DNA of 64,000 bases from Diplosphaera chodatii (Eukaryota > Chlorophyta > Trebouxiophyceae > Prasiolales > Stichococcaceae), in contig JAALGY010000028.1 of NCBI GenBank assembly GCA_032358165.1, positions 868,001 through 932,000 on the forward strand. The letters are read 5' to 3'. Below are positions 39,157 to 50,895 of this stretch, piece after piece. The notes below the pieces were generated by a model. That model was not told the DNA's origin. It worked only from the letters and a program-made list of their open reading frames with translations, and did no database searches. The translations under genes and the position numbers were made by a program. Position 1 is the stretch's first letter. Each line of letters begins with the position of its first letter.

Positions 39157-40413
39157 GGCGGCCGCACCACGGCCGCGCATTGCCGCCGAGGCCGCACTGG
39201 AGGCGCTCACTGCGGAGGTTGTGCGGCACTACAGGGCCATCGGCAGCGGCGTCGTGCCGCCCGCGCTGATAGAGGCGATTGGTGAGCAGCTAGCATGTGT
39301 CCTAGAGTTAGACTCTGAAACCTCTACTTCAACTGCGATCTATTTGAAAACCCTTGCTGACCGGTGCTACAAACACATTAGCAGAGTCCTACGTGGACAG
39401 CGTTCTCGTCAGCATTAAAGACTGACCTGCAATTCCCCTTCTGCATACCAGCATCGGCGTGATGCACCTTCTGCTGTGGCACATTTGCACAGGCCTGAGG
39501 CTGGGGCGGCAATTGGCAGAGCGGTACACACAGGACCGTGCGCGCATGACGGAGCAGCTGGACGTTATCAAGTGGGCATGCAAGGAGCTGTGGAGCGAGG
39601 TCTTTCACAAGCAGGTGCTGCGTACTCCAATGCAAAGTTGTCACTGCATATTCAGGACACGACATGCGCAGAAGCATTGGACAGATGGTCCTGCACTTGG
39701 GGCCCTCAACTCCTGACGCAGCAGCACATGGTTAATGCAAGCATTTGCAGGTGCACTTCGTCTCAATTGTCATGTCTTTGCTACGAGTGCAGGTGGACAG
39801 CTTGCGTACAAACCACCGAGGCACCTTCGTCCTCAAGGACAATCAGTTCAGGTGCAGATACCAGCGGGTCACTCTAGAGCCGCACTGCTGAATCGCAGAG
39901 CCCCGAGGACTGCTGTGAGCTGCCCCAGTGGGACGTCATGCTATTGTGTGCCAACGTGGCTGCCAGCATGGCCACAGGTGGACGCGTGCGCTCTCAGGCG
40001 ACCCAGTGGACGGCAGCGGTGCGGGCAGCGGCATGACCAGCCCTGCAGCACAGGAGGCAGCCGCAGAGCACTTGCTGCTGCCGTGTGCCCTCGTGCGGGG
40101 CGCACTCCAGGTGACATCATCTGCAGAGGTTCATCAGCAGCCATAGCTGCGGATACCCCGCTCATGGCCCTCAGTGTATGTCAGTACCTTGCTTGGTGTC
40201 ATTTATTTCAGGGTCTGGACACACCGACTTAGTACAGCGGATCTAGCATCGATTGCTGCTCAGGTTGTTGATCCGGTCGTCATGTACAGATCAGCGTCTG
40301 ACAGTTAATGTTTCTGGCACCCACAGGCGCTGGGTGTAGAGTGTACGGTGACGGCGGACCCTGCGCATCTTCCAGCAGTGGATTTCACAATCGTCACACG
40401 GCAACCGCGATGA
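39155..40413 (+). CDS. TRAPPC6: TRAPP complex subunit 6 (TRAPPC6/Trs33)
   Basis: Five exons (39155-39281, 39493-39614, 39793-39851, 39978-40110, 40327-40413) give 175 residues, the normal length for this subunit. Plant-like signatures are LIEAIGLRLGRQLAERYTQD, IKWACKELWSEVFHKQ, VDSLRTNHRGTFVLKDNQFR, LLLPCALVRGAL and the C-terminal LGVECTVTADPAHLP. The acceptor at 39492 was preferred over an earlier one because it alone keeps phase and restores the conserved EAIG-LxLG junction. TRAPP is a tethering complex and Rab guanine-nucleotide exchanger at the Golgi; subunit 6 pairs with TRAPPC3 (Bet3) in the core. A loop between RALSGDP and AAEHLLLP is Ser/Gly-rich. Confidence 0.92.
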
Positions 40414-40834
40414 CAGCAAGCAGCCCTGCAGGACGTGCACTTGCCCGTTATGACGCTCTAGTAAGCTGTGCGGCTGCGCTAGGACGTGTTGATTGCTTTC
40501 ATGAAGTGCAAGCAAATCTCAGGTGTGTAGTCCAGGCGTGTCCTCGTCGCGCATTCACCACCACCAGCAGCAATCTGTTGCCAAGCTGCAGGAGCAGCAT
40601 TGGCAGCAGAGTTTGCATGTCAGCATGCGTTGGCATCCACCAAAACAGTGAAGCAACGAATGTTATTGCAGCGAATGGTTGTGACCGTGGGCCTTGCCGA
40701 GTTGACTAGTTTCGAAACCACAAACATCACAGTGCTGGAACGAGAAACCCCTCCTGCATCTGAGTACAGGATGGATCCAATGCTGTATGTACAACACCAA
40801 AATGTCGAATTCCGTGACACGGAGCTGCTGCCCT
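40414..40834. other. Convergent 3' region between TRAPPC6 and the DUF455 gene
   Basis: No recognisable reading frame lies here. A plus-strand frame crossing 40600-40941 is antisense to the last exon of the DUF455 gene and lacks domain features. The region should contain both 3' untranslated regions. Confidence 0.5.
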
Positions 40835-42373
40835 CTATTGGCCTTCAAGTCCTTCTACCTGCTTCTGTGGTTGCTTTTGAGACACCAACGGCTGCCACCA
40901 CTGTGCATCAAACCCGGCTGCTGTCCGTGCCGCTTCATTGAATGGAGGCTGCACATACACAGAACGTTTTCACAACACAGCAGTATGATGGCAAAAGTAA
41001 CATGGTCCACGATCGTCTGCGGCTCTTCGGCACTACTGCACGGTGCTACCGTACCTTGAGGTTGCCTCTGAAGTGCTGCCGCACCAGCGCATGGAACCAG
41101 GACTGCACATCGGGGAACAGCTGTGGCGCCAATGCCATACTGTCCTCAGATGCATCCGCTGGCTGTTGACCCTTTGCCTGACTGAATAGGTAGGTCAGCC
41201 ACCTCGTGCCTGCTGCACAGTGGGATATCTCCTCCTGTGCATCACCCAGAAAGCTGAGGCAGCTTGCACAGACGGAGACATTTGCTACATGCTACACCTT
41301 GCCCAGCATACTAGCAGCAGAAAAGCTGTACTCACAGGGTAGATAGTCTCCTCCAGCAACTGTGCAGTGGCCGCGTCGCCACCTTTGCGGAACCTGCATG
41401 GATGCAAGTGCACCGTCTCAAGCAGATTGCAGGATTGTACATGCAATGGTGACACGCGGCAGCCCATACGTACTTTCTTCTGGCGGCTGGAGGCACCTGC
41501 TGATCGTCTGTGGGAGCACGTCCAGGCCTCGAGCCTCGTGCACACACGACTCCACTGCCAGACGTGCCGGCAAGCTGTGCGCTGTTTCTGCTGCCGACTC
41601 CCATAGCCCTTCATGTGCCGGCAGCGCCCCGTACTCAGATCCCAGCTCGTGCAGCCGTGCCTGCACATTGATTGGCACTTCACGACTCACACTGGCCAGT
41701 TGATGTAAAAGTCCAGCAGCATGGCATCCGGGCCACCGTTGTGACGCTGCCGTGCGTGCAATTGCTTGCCATGTACCGACCTGTAGCAGGGTGAAGTGGC
41801 GCGCCTCGTCCTCTGCGACGGCCACGAAATCGTCGCAAAACGCGCGAGGCAGGGCAGCGCCCGGCACAAAGCGGGCGATGTTGTCCCAGGCCAGGTCCAC
41901 CGCAACGCCCTCAATGTGGCAGAGCGAGTGCGTCATGGCGATCCTGGAGGCCAGCGTGCCACCTCTGCCGAGTTTCGGCACCTCCCACGGCTGCACCAGC
42001 TTCACCTGCACAGGGCAAGTGCATGCATGGTGCTTCATGCAGAATTTGCCACGCAGCGGCATGTTCAACCGTGGTGCATGCCACACTACACTGCATGCTT
42101 GCGACGTCTTTGATGTCCGCATCTGATTGCCAGTGTCGTAGCATTTCTGAAAACGCCAACGTACAATCACATGCAATGCACCTTGCTGCTGCGGCCAGGA
42201 GTGTCTGGTGGCGGCGGTTCGCCAGCAGCATGCGTCCTGCGAACGCTGCCGTCCCTCCACATCTCTGCAGTCAGCCTTGTCCATTCGGCTTTGACCTCCG
42301 GCTCAGGCTGCTCCAGGATCTTGCGGGCTGCTGCGGCCAGGGTGTCACCCGCCTGCGGCGGCGCAATGCTCAT
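40835..42373 (-). CDS. DUF455 family ferritin-like protein
   Basis: Six exons (42182-42373, 41781-42005, 41497-41660, 41336-41393, 41055-41234, 40835-40948) give 310 residues. The family hallmarks are VKLVQPWEVPKLG, HSLCHIEGVAVDLAWD, EDEARHFTLLQ, GSEYGALPAHEGLW, CVHEARGLDVLPQTI, EEISHCAAGTRWL and PPFNEAARTAAGF. Carboxylate-histidine patterns of a ferritin-like four-helix bundle are visible: Glu96, Glu131-x-x-His134 (EARH), Glu176 with His180, and Glu215-x-x-His218 (EISH). This suggests a di-metal centre. The molecular function of the family is not established, although some members are linked by homology to di-iron enzymes. The protein has no obvious targeting peptide. It is convergent with TRAPPC6. 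Confidence 0.9.
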
Positions 42374-43118
42374 GTCCCACGGCTATCAGCTGATGTAGCG
42401 CATTGCTGATGGCGTTGAAACGGTATGCAGGGTGCATGCAGAGGCATTCCATTGTGCTGAAACCGCTGCAACCGCAACGCTGCACCCTGCTGCTCCTGTC
42501 CAGGGAAAGGCACCACCATGCGACTGGGAGGCCTTTGACATGCTTCCTTCAGATAGGCAGATGGAACATGGCACAGCAGTAGCGCTGGCTTGCAGCTGAT
42601 CGCCACATCCCGATTGCGTTGTGCAATGCTATGTATAGAGTAGGGTGGGGCAGTCGTTCACTTTGTTGGCCGTGGGCGTTGCCGGGTAGACACGCCCCAC
42701 GCACGGTTTGCTAAGCGTATTTCTGCCTCAACCTCCGTCGCAAACTTTCAACACGTGCTCGCCACACTGCTCCGGCATACACAGCAGCCAATCTTGCAGC
42801 AACCAGCACAGCACTGCTTCGATGTGACAGCTGTGGACCGGCTCCGTCTGGCACGGATGCAAAACGCGGCATTTGCCGTATTTTCCAACTGTTGGACGGA
42901 GCCTCTAGAAACGCGCACGGCAGCGGCTTGAAGACGCCGTGCACGCTGGTGCGTCAACAAGGTGTGGTTCGAAAGCTGATGAGCGTGTGCGATGTGGTTC
43001 AGCTGTTGGTTGCAGGGGACCACGACCCTGGTGACCTCGGATTGGCAAGTGTACCTGCGACGTCCACCGTCACGGCGTTCTTGATGCATGGGCAATCTGT
43101 GGGTGATGCACATATCTC
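42374..43118. other. Divergent intergenic region with a possible upstream PI4-kinase exon
   Basis: This holds the DUF455 promoter and the 5' part of the PI4-kinase gene. A plus-strand open stretch from about 42716 to 43100 reads as plausible protein in one frame (for example GICRIFQLLDGASRNA and VVRKLMSVCDVVQLLVAG). It could be a 5' exon, but I could not connect it to the kinase by a phase-consistent junction. Confidence 0.35.
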
Positions 43119-46100
43119 ATGCAATTCAAGCGCCCGTTGCGCGCGTTCTCATGCGCATTAGACGCTGCACCTGACTCATCTCTCGAGCCTTCCGGCAAGC
43201 CCTCTGGGCTTCGCGGGCAATGCCTGGCAGTCGCTCGGCCCAGCACGATTGCACGATACATTGTGACTGTAGATCAGAACAGACACTGGTATCTGGTCGG
43301 TCACGGAAGCAGAGACCGGAGTTTCCGCGACCCCGAGACCGGTGGCGTCCGGAACCCAGATCTCGGTGCAGGCGAAGCTGCTTGCTGCCCAGCTCATCGT
43401 GTCCTGACTGAAGCTCCCCTCTGCAATGCAGGAGGCATCGCGCGTGAGGTAACACGGCACCGTGACGTTCGGAGCTCCCTGCCAACAGCCCGACATGCAG
43501 GCAGCACAAGCGGCAGCATGAGCACCGTGGTGCAGCTCGCAGCGATGTCAACGGAGGAGCCGCCAAGGCAGACGTACGGCTTCACAGTGCGCGAGGGCCT
43601 GCTCTCGCCGCTCGAAGCCAAGCCTCTGAAGGCAGCAGTCAGTCCCACCAGGCCGGCGTCGGCCGCAAACCCTGACCAGCAACAGTCGCCGCACACACCC
43701 CAGAAGCAGGCGCTGCCGCGGTCGCACTTGACGCCTAGCCGCTCCAACGGCATGGGGCAGCACACCGGCAGCCGCGGGCGCGAGCCCAGCCTGCGGGGTC
43801 TGGCGGCACTGCAGTACCCCTCGCAGCCACGGCCCAATCCAGCAGCTGGCTCCCGGCGGACCGGCCGCCGCAGCCGCTCGCACTCCCGCGAGGCGTCAGG
43901 CAACCGGCCAGTGCCGCGCACTGCCGCAGCCGAGACAGAGCCAGAGCCGCACGAATCGTCCTTCGGCATCCGTGGGCTGATGTCCATCGCAGCTGGCAGC
44001 TTCACTCCGAAGGATGCGCTGGCGCTGTCAGCACAACAGCAGCAACCACATCTCGAGGTGCAGCCTTCTGCATGCGCAGCTCGCAAATCCATCAGCGTTA
44101 CATGCACGTGGAGTCAGTTTGCTGATCGCAACGGCACCGAAAGCATGCAATAAACTTCCTGTCTTCACCTGTCTGCGTGCGTGCCAGGTGGTGGGCACGA
44201 CGCACGCGAGCTCGGACGTGCGGCGGCTGGTGCGCGCGGTGGCGCGCGGCCTGCGGTGCTGCCAGGAGCCGGACGCGGCGGAGGCGGGGCTGGGCGGCAC
44301 CTACTTCTTCCGCTCGGAGGCGGGCGCCCACGTCGCCATCGTCAAGCCCTGCGACGAGGAGCCGCTCGCGCCCAACAACCCCAAGGTGTGGTTCATGCAA
44401 TCACAGCCTGAGCTGCTGATACCGAGGTGCCACTGCCTCGAGCAGTCTGCCCTTTGTCCCACGTGGCAACGAAACCACACCTGGTAAGCATGTGGACATG
44501 TGGGCTGCAGCGCCCATTTGTGCATGCACGATGACTCAGGGCTTTGTGGGGCGGGAGCTGGGGCAGCCGGGGCTGAAGCCGACGGTCCGTGTGGGCGAGG
44601 CCGCGCTGCGCGAGGTCGCAGCCTTCCTGCTGGACCACGAGAACTTTGCCAAGGTGAGCGGTAAATGGAATGGGAGTTAGTGTGTGCCCTGGCATGACAC
44701 TTGCCAGCTTGCAATGCCAGTCAGCGAATGGGATGTGTCATGTGTGCTGCATCATCGCATGTGCCTTACGCAATGTGCTTACAGGGTGCAAAGTCTTACT
44801 GCATGCATCTGATGGACGGCGCAATTGGACTGCAGGTACCTCCCACGGTGCTGGTGCGAGTGTCGCACCCGATCTTCCACCAGGCTGTGGACTCGACGCC
44901 CGCGGCGCTGCGGCCCAGCGGATCCGGCACCGCCCTCCGCAGCTCCTCTGGCAACCTGGATGGCGCGCTGCAGCAGGAGGGCAAACTCGGTTCGCTACAG
45001 GTGCGCATGCAGTTGTAGAGCTAGGATGCCATCGGACAAGCTGACGCTCAGTCCGTACGTCTGACCAGAAGACCATCACCGGCGTCATGGGCATCTGCAG
45101 CTCTTCGCTGCATGCACTCTGCAGGAGTTCATCATGCATGATGGCGACACCAGCGAAGTCGGCGCCTCGCGCTTTGCTGTGGCAGACGTGCATCGCATTG
45201 GCATCCTGGACGTCCGCCTGTTCAACACCGACCGCCATGCAGGTCAGCATCTGGTGTTGCTGTTTGTAGATCGTCTTCAGACCCTGCTGACGCCCCCCTG
45301 CTGTGCAAGTGCCTTTCTCTGTCTCGCCTCTCGCAGCATGTGCTACATGATTGCCTTCACGAGACAACTTCTGCATTGGCCAGTCACACTCCCAGTCAGC
45401 AGACTTCCCACCTATCGTAAGGTCCATGCTGCAGGCAACATGCTGGTAGTGCGCCCGCGGGAGCGGGGCGGCCGGGGCGGCAGCGCACCCGGCGGGCGCG
45501 CGCGTCTGGGGGACGACCGCTCGGAGCTGCGCCCCATCGACCACGGCTTCTGCCTGCCCGAGGCGCTGGAGCCGCCCTACTTCGAGTGGCTGCACTGGCC
45601 GCAGGTGGGTCTGTCCTGCCTGTTGCCACTGGGCGCCGTCCCGTCATTGGATGCATCTCAGGCAGCAGAGCGACACGAAGTCAGGAAATCCAATTGGCGA
45701 CTCCTGTCTCGCTGCGGAGTTCTGCCTGACATGCAATTAACATCTGGACCGTTGTCCGACCTGCTGCGACGCACAGGATCCTCAGTGCTTATTGTTTTTA
45801 TATTGCAGGTCATCCACCTGACAGTTCCCTTCACGACCACAGGCGATGATGCCCTTCAGCAAGGAGGAGCTGGCGTACATCGCGAAGCTGGACCCGGCGG
45901 CGGACTGCGAGCTGCTGCGGCGGGAGCTGCCGGCGCTGCGGCCCGAGTGTGGCCGCACGCTGCAGGTCGCCACCGCGCTGCTGCAGGCCGCTGCCGCCGC
46001 CGGCCTCAGGTGCGTCGCAGCTGCTGACGGAGTGGTACATCAACAAGGCAGCTAGTGTGTGTACATGTGCATGCGCAGACTGTGCAGGTGTCGCTCGTTG

Positions 46101-47824
46101 CTGGGGTTATGATGGCGGTACTGAGTTGCTCACCTGCCTGCCTGGGAAGTTTGACCTGACTGTGGCCAGCAATGCTCTGCGCAGCCTGGCGGAGATCGGG
46201 GAGGTCATGAGCCGCCCGCTGGTGGGCATGGAGGAGGAGGCCAGCCAGCTGGAGCGCCTGTGCCTCGCCTGCCGCGCCGCCGTGCTTGATGAGGACGACG
46301 ACGCTTCCAGCAGGTGGGGACATGCAATTTGAGCGGAGCGCTTGAGCGAGGAACAATCCCCTCACACGTGCGTATACAAGGAGGACGGACTGTCTTGCAG
46401 TCGTTGCCGTCTCGCAGCAAGAAGCGGGCAAGTCGGCAGAGGAGGAGCATGTCACTCATATGTGCAGTGTCCCATGCAGCTGCGGCAGCAGCAGCGCCTC
46501 ATCAGAGCGCTCCTGGGATGCCGACGGCTCAGAGTCGGAGGCGTCAGCTGACGAGCTGTCCGACGACGCTGAGCTGGGCTACGACTGGGGCAACGGCGGG
46601 CTGCAGGGCAGCCTGGGCCGCCTGCGCAGCTGCAGCGTGCGCGGCGCCGGCAGCTCGTCGCTGGCCGACATCTCGGAGCACGGCTCTGGGGCGGACCGCG
46701 CCAGCCACGACGGCCAGTCTCCTGCAGCGGCGCAGTCGCACCAAAGCGCGAAGCAGTATCACGGTTTTGCGCCCATCGCTGGCGAGCTCGACGGCCAGCT
46801 GCAGCTGCTGGGCCTCGCAGACGCGCCTCGGCACCTGAGCCGGACGCTCGGCGGCTCGCTGCAGCACCTGGACCAGTGGCAGCGCCCCGCCGGCGGGCTA
46901 CTGAAGCAGCAGTCTGCCAGCGTGACGGACCTGGCGAGCACCGCGTCGGGCACCCTGTCGACAGCCACCAGCTTCCCGCGCCTGGCGAGCGGCGCCGCGG
47001 GCAGGCTGCCAAGCGCTGCCGACGACCTGCTGTTCGCCCTGGATGACGGCGGCCCCTCGCACATCGCCGGCTCGAAGGCCCTGCAGCCGGGGCCCGGCAG
47101 CCCAGCGGAGGCCGCCTGTGACATGACCCGCCGCCACAGCAGCCCGGTGGGGTCCGTGGACCTGCCGCTGGGGCTGGTGTCGCAGCTGAGCGGCAACGCC
47201 AGCGACCGGCGCCGCCACAGCAGCGGCGCCGAAGTGCCGCCTCGCATGTCGCCTCGCACGCCTGCGGCGATGTGTGCAGACCGTGGCGCCGTCGGCTGGG
47301 GCGACAGCAGCTCGCCCGAGACGCCGTCGCCTGACGCCGCTGCGGCCACGATGGCGCTCTCCGGCGGCGCTTTCAGCCCGTTCATGCTGCAGTCGCGCCG
47401 CCCGCCCGGGCTGCCGACCCGCCCCCGCAGCGCCATGGGCGGCCTGCACGCCGGCGGCAGCTTCCCGTACGGCAGCGCTGCAGCAGCGGCAACAGAGGGC
47501 CCAATGGCGATGAGCCTGGCGCTGCCCAGCACGGTGCAGCGGCCGCGTCGGCCCATGGACCAGCGTGGCCGCAACCGCCACGACCACCACAAGGCAAAGC
47601 GGCAGTCGCCAGCCGTGTACCCCCCGCCAATCGAGGGCCGCGCCCCAACGGCTGTGAACGCAGTCTTCACGGGCCTGGACGCCCGCCAGTGGGCCGTCTT
47701 CATGGAGCTGCTGCGCGAGGGCATCAATGCGGCACTGGCAGCGGGAGACTGGCGATCCGACAGGCAGGCCTCTGGCGGCCGTGCGACGGCTCCTGCTGGC
47801 GGCAACTCCTGCCCGCGCTTCTGA
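43119..47824 (+). CDS. Phosphatidylinositol 4-kinase gamma (plant/algal type II-like PI4K)
   Basis: Nine exons (43119-44057, 44188-44385, 44540-44653, 44836-45000, 45125-45242, 45435-45604, 45843-46009, 46185-46313, 46480-47824) give 1,114 residues, or 981 if the Met at 43518 is used. The kinase core is clear: GLGGTYFFR, HVAIVKPCDEEPLAPNNPK with the ATP-binding Lys, GFVGRELGQPG, VGEAALREVAAFLLDH, VPPTVLVRVSHPIF, VHRIGILDVRLFNTDRHAGN with the catalytic Asp, LRPIDHGFCLPEALEPPYFE, and LAEIGEVMSRP. The last exon adds a tail of nearly 450 residues, rich in Ser, Pro, Gly and Ala, before a conserved C-terminal end (FTGLDARQWAVFMELLREGI). Plant PI4K-gamma proteins phosphorylate PI or act as protein kinases; some have no lipid kinase activity. 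The region before about 43550 reads poorly as protein, so the true 5' end is uncertain. Confidence 0.9.
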
Positions 47825-48778
47825 TGGCCCGTCTGCTTCGCGGCAACCCCGGATGCAGCAGAGCCACTAGCCAGGCTGACAGCAGCATGCCAGCAGCATT
47901 GCCGCCAGAGGCTGGACTGCCGATGTGCGGCTACACCCGCGCGCTAGTAAGCGCTGGAAGCTGCCCTTCTGCAGCACAGATGTGCAACAAAAGACGTCTA
48001 GGAACCTCCAATTGCCAGCGCAGAGAGCAGAGAGCCAGGGAGTGGACTGGAAGTCGTGTACCCTTTGAGGTGTGATGTAGATTCAGTATATACTGGCAGG
48101 CTGCGATGGAGACGTATAGCTGAGGGAACTGATGTCATGTGCTTCAACAAAGGCATCATCAATGCCGTATATAGGCATTGATTGTGAGCGCTTGATGGTG
48201 GTATTTCGCCATCTGGACACATTCACATGGCTGCAGCAGAGTTATCACATCCACAACGGTGATTGCAGGCAGCTCATGGGTGAGTCTTAGGAGCAGTGTG
48301 GTAATGCTCTGTGTGGGCACCAACAACTGTGTCCAGCCTGGCGGCATGCACTGTAGGTCCCTACTCTGCACATGATATTGCTGCGGCATCTGTATTCCGT
48401 GACAGGGCACTGGCACTCAATCTGCAGTGCATCCTGCAGATTGAGGACGTCACACATGGGGTACTGTGGCTGTCGTCCTGTCAATCTGTCTGCCATGGCG
48501 CCACTATGTCCATTCTGCAATTTGCAACCTGTCAACGTTACCCAACATCTGAAGACCCGCCCTGTTTTCACATTGCGTCTGACGGTCAAGCGACCATTTG
48601 CAAGCAGCAACACATGTGTCATGCTCTGCCCTCAACCCGATACACAGTTGCGCTTGGATTTGTGCATGCTGCAACGCCGCTGCACAGCACATGGCCGCTC
48701 ATGATGCCGGCCTGATTGGGTTGAGGCCACGCAAGGCGAAGCGGTAGAAGGCATCGAGCAACCCTGGCGTTCGGGCAG
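47825..48778. other. Tandem intergenic region; GPN2 5' end probably here
   Basis: This lies between the PI4-kinase stop codon and the first recognised GPN2 exon. It contains a perfect hairpin at 48158-48182 and no recognisable coding exon. The GPN2 start codon must lie here or just at 48765-48778, since the recognised first exon starts after a splice acceptor. Confidence 0.45.
48158..48182. repeat. Perfect 9-bp hairpin with a TA-rich loop
   Basis: ATCAATGCC (48158-48166) is the exact complement of GGCATTGAT (48174-48182), with the 7-base loop GTATATA. It is about 330 bases after the PI4-kinase stop and 600 bases before GPN2. Confidence 0.7.
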
Positions 48779-50895
48779 ATTGTCATTGGACCGCCCGGCA
48801 GCGGCAAGTCAACCTACTGCAATGGCACGCAGCAGTTCCTGCAGGTGTGGCCGTCAAGTCTGACGAACGCTCACACCCCATGATGCTGCGTTCAATACGA
48901 CACTTTGCCTCCAACTGGGGCATCTAGGAAAGGGTTTGGCTGCTGACTCGACGTCATGCCGGCATCGCCTGCAGCTGCTGGGACGGCGGGTGGCGGTGGT
49001 GAACCTGGACCCCGCCAACGATGCGCTGCCGTACGAGTGCGCCGTGGACGTGCGGGATCTGATATCGCTGGAGGAGGTACAGGAGCAGGAGGGCCTGGGG
49101 CCCAATGGCGGTGCGCCCCAGTGATTCGTGCCATGTGCTGCGCACGCTGGGCTCCGACTAGTTTGCCAACCTCACCTATGAGCAGTGCCCATGCCCGTTC
49201 GGATGTCAGGAGGGGGTGTCATGCACATGGACCATCTCAGAGTCGTCATTGCTGTCTCATCGACATATGACCGTGCCAAATCTGTCGTTGCTGTGAACGC
49301 AGGCCTGGTTTTCTACATGGACTATGTGGAAGCCAACATGGACTGGCTGAAGGAGCAGCTGCAGCCACTAGTAGCAGGTGATTGAAACGTACACGCCTGA
49401 TGCACAAGGGGGGTTGTTTGTAAGGATCAGTGCTTGAATCTGACACCTGAGCTCGTGCTGGTTTCACTGCAGAGGAGTGCTACCTAGTGTTCGACTGCCC
49501 CGGGCAGGTGGAGCTCTTCACGCTGCATGACGCGCTGACCAAAATGCTGAAGGTCATGACGGACGACTGGATCCTCAGGTTTGTGGGCGCCCTTACCCAC
49601 TGTAGCATTGCACGGTGCTGGCAGCGTTGAAATCGCAAGACGTCAGCTTGCTAGCTGTCTCGCGACTTGATGGAGTCAAAACAGGAGCATCTCAAAACAA
49701 GGCTGCGACCTGCAGGCAGCCCCCGCGTCTGCATGCTGCACGGATGCAGCTCAAGGTGATTGGCCGTACTGTTCTGAAGGCAGTTGACATCTGCCCTATT
49801 GCAGGCTGGCGGCGGTGCACCTGGTGGATGCGCACCTGACCTCGGACCCGGGCAAGTACCTCGCGGCCGCCCTGCTGAGCCTGTCCACCATGCTGCACCT
49901 GGGCCTGCCCCACATCAACGTCCTGTCCAAGGTGTGTGCAGCGTTTGTTGCTGCTCTGCGGGGCATCCAATGTGATGTGTAAGCTGTGCACGGCGGCAGC
50001 CACTCCCTGGCCGGTGCAACGGGATGAAACGTATTTCTATCTTGTGCATACTTGGCGGCACAGGTGGACCTGGTGGCGCAGTACGGCCGCCCAGCCCTGG
50101 GGCTGGACTACTACACAGCCGCGGAGGACCTGAAGCAGCTCGCCGACCTGATGACTCAGGACAGCAGCGCAGCAGGCGCCAGGTGCTGCTACCACTATGT
50201 TGGCCGAGGCGCCATTGCAGATCGAAAAGTTATCATTGCACAGCCCCTCAAAAGCAGACGCCATCTTGTTCCTGTTTGCAGCGATGGCAGCCACCAGTCG
50301 GGCACAGCCACAGCCTTCCCACCGCGATTCCGACGCCTGACATCTGCGCTATGCGAGGCAAGTGCCGGGTCGCCGTAAAGGGAGCCTGCATAACATGTGA
50401 CCGACAGCGTGCCAGCACTAGTGGCATATTCAGCCGAGCCGCTGCTGCCCCACTGGCTATAGTCGTGTTCACTCAAGTTACGAGAGTGCAGCGCAACACC
50501 GGCGGCAAACAGCAAGTGCGCTGATGCTCAAACTCCTGCACTGCAGGTTGTCGAGGACTTTGGGCTGCTGCGCTTCATGCCACTGCATGTAGAGGACAAG
50601 CACGCCATGGCGGCGCTGCTGCGCAACATTGATAAGGCCAACGGCTATGCATTCACCGGCCGCCCCGATGCACAGGCAATACTGCCCGACAGCATCGTTG
50701 CCACAGGTGCGCTATCCCTCACCCGGTCTTTCCCTGTCATTGATGGATCGTCATGAGTCAACGTGGCATAGTGTGGGCACTTTATCTCGCCCATCACAGG
50801 TATGCGTTTCTGCACGTGCAGATTATGGGGATGCAGACTTGGCAGCCGACTTCGAGGAGCGCTTCTTCCCTGCGGATGTTGTAGAGCGGGGCTGA
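48779..50895 (+). CDS. GPN2: GPN-loop GTPase 2 (GPN2)
   Basis: Nine exons (48779-48844, 48975-49110, 49303-49377, 49473-49578, 49805-49931, 50064-50182, 50282-50357, 50547-50706, 50822-50895) give 312 residues, essentially full length. The P-loop is GPPGSGKST. The [18 protein letters not shown] segment, the Gly-Pro-Asn loop in EGLGPNG, the switch motif [28 protein letters not shown] and [12 protein letters not shown] all follow in family order. GPN GTPases act in cytoplasmic assembly and nuclear import of RNA polymerase II. Only about five residues (M-x-FGQ in relatives) are missing. FGQ is encoded directly before the first acceptor-like cag, but no in-frame ATG precedes it before a TGA, so a short upstream exon or a non-AUG start is needed. 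The seventh intron starts with GC. Confidence 0.92.
50358..50546 (+). other. GC-AG intron in GPN2
   Basis: The exon ends TGCGAG and the intron opens gcaagtgcc. It closes at ctgcag before GTTGTCGAG. The joined [12 protein letters not shown] matches the conserved GPN2 helix, and no GT donor gives it. Confidence 0.85.

Noticed and set aside
39157..39210. N-terminal extension of the minus-strand hypothetical ORF into TRAPPC6 exon 1
   Set aside because: Those codons are exactly antisense to a well-supported TRAPPC6 exon and are Ala/Ser-rich, as expected of a shadow.
44785..44835. In-frame extension of the PI4-kinase exon starting at 44836
   Set aside because: An earlier acceptor would add residues between the conserved DHENFAK and VPPTVLV. 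The later tgcag acceptor restores the family junction.
46759..47805. 348-codon minus-strand open frame
   Set aside because: It is antisense to the long last exon of PI4-kinase gamma, whose end matches the family C-terminus.
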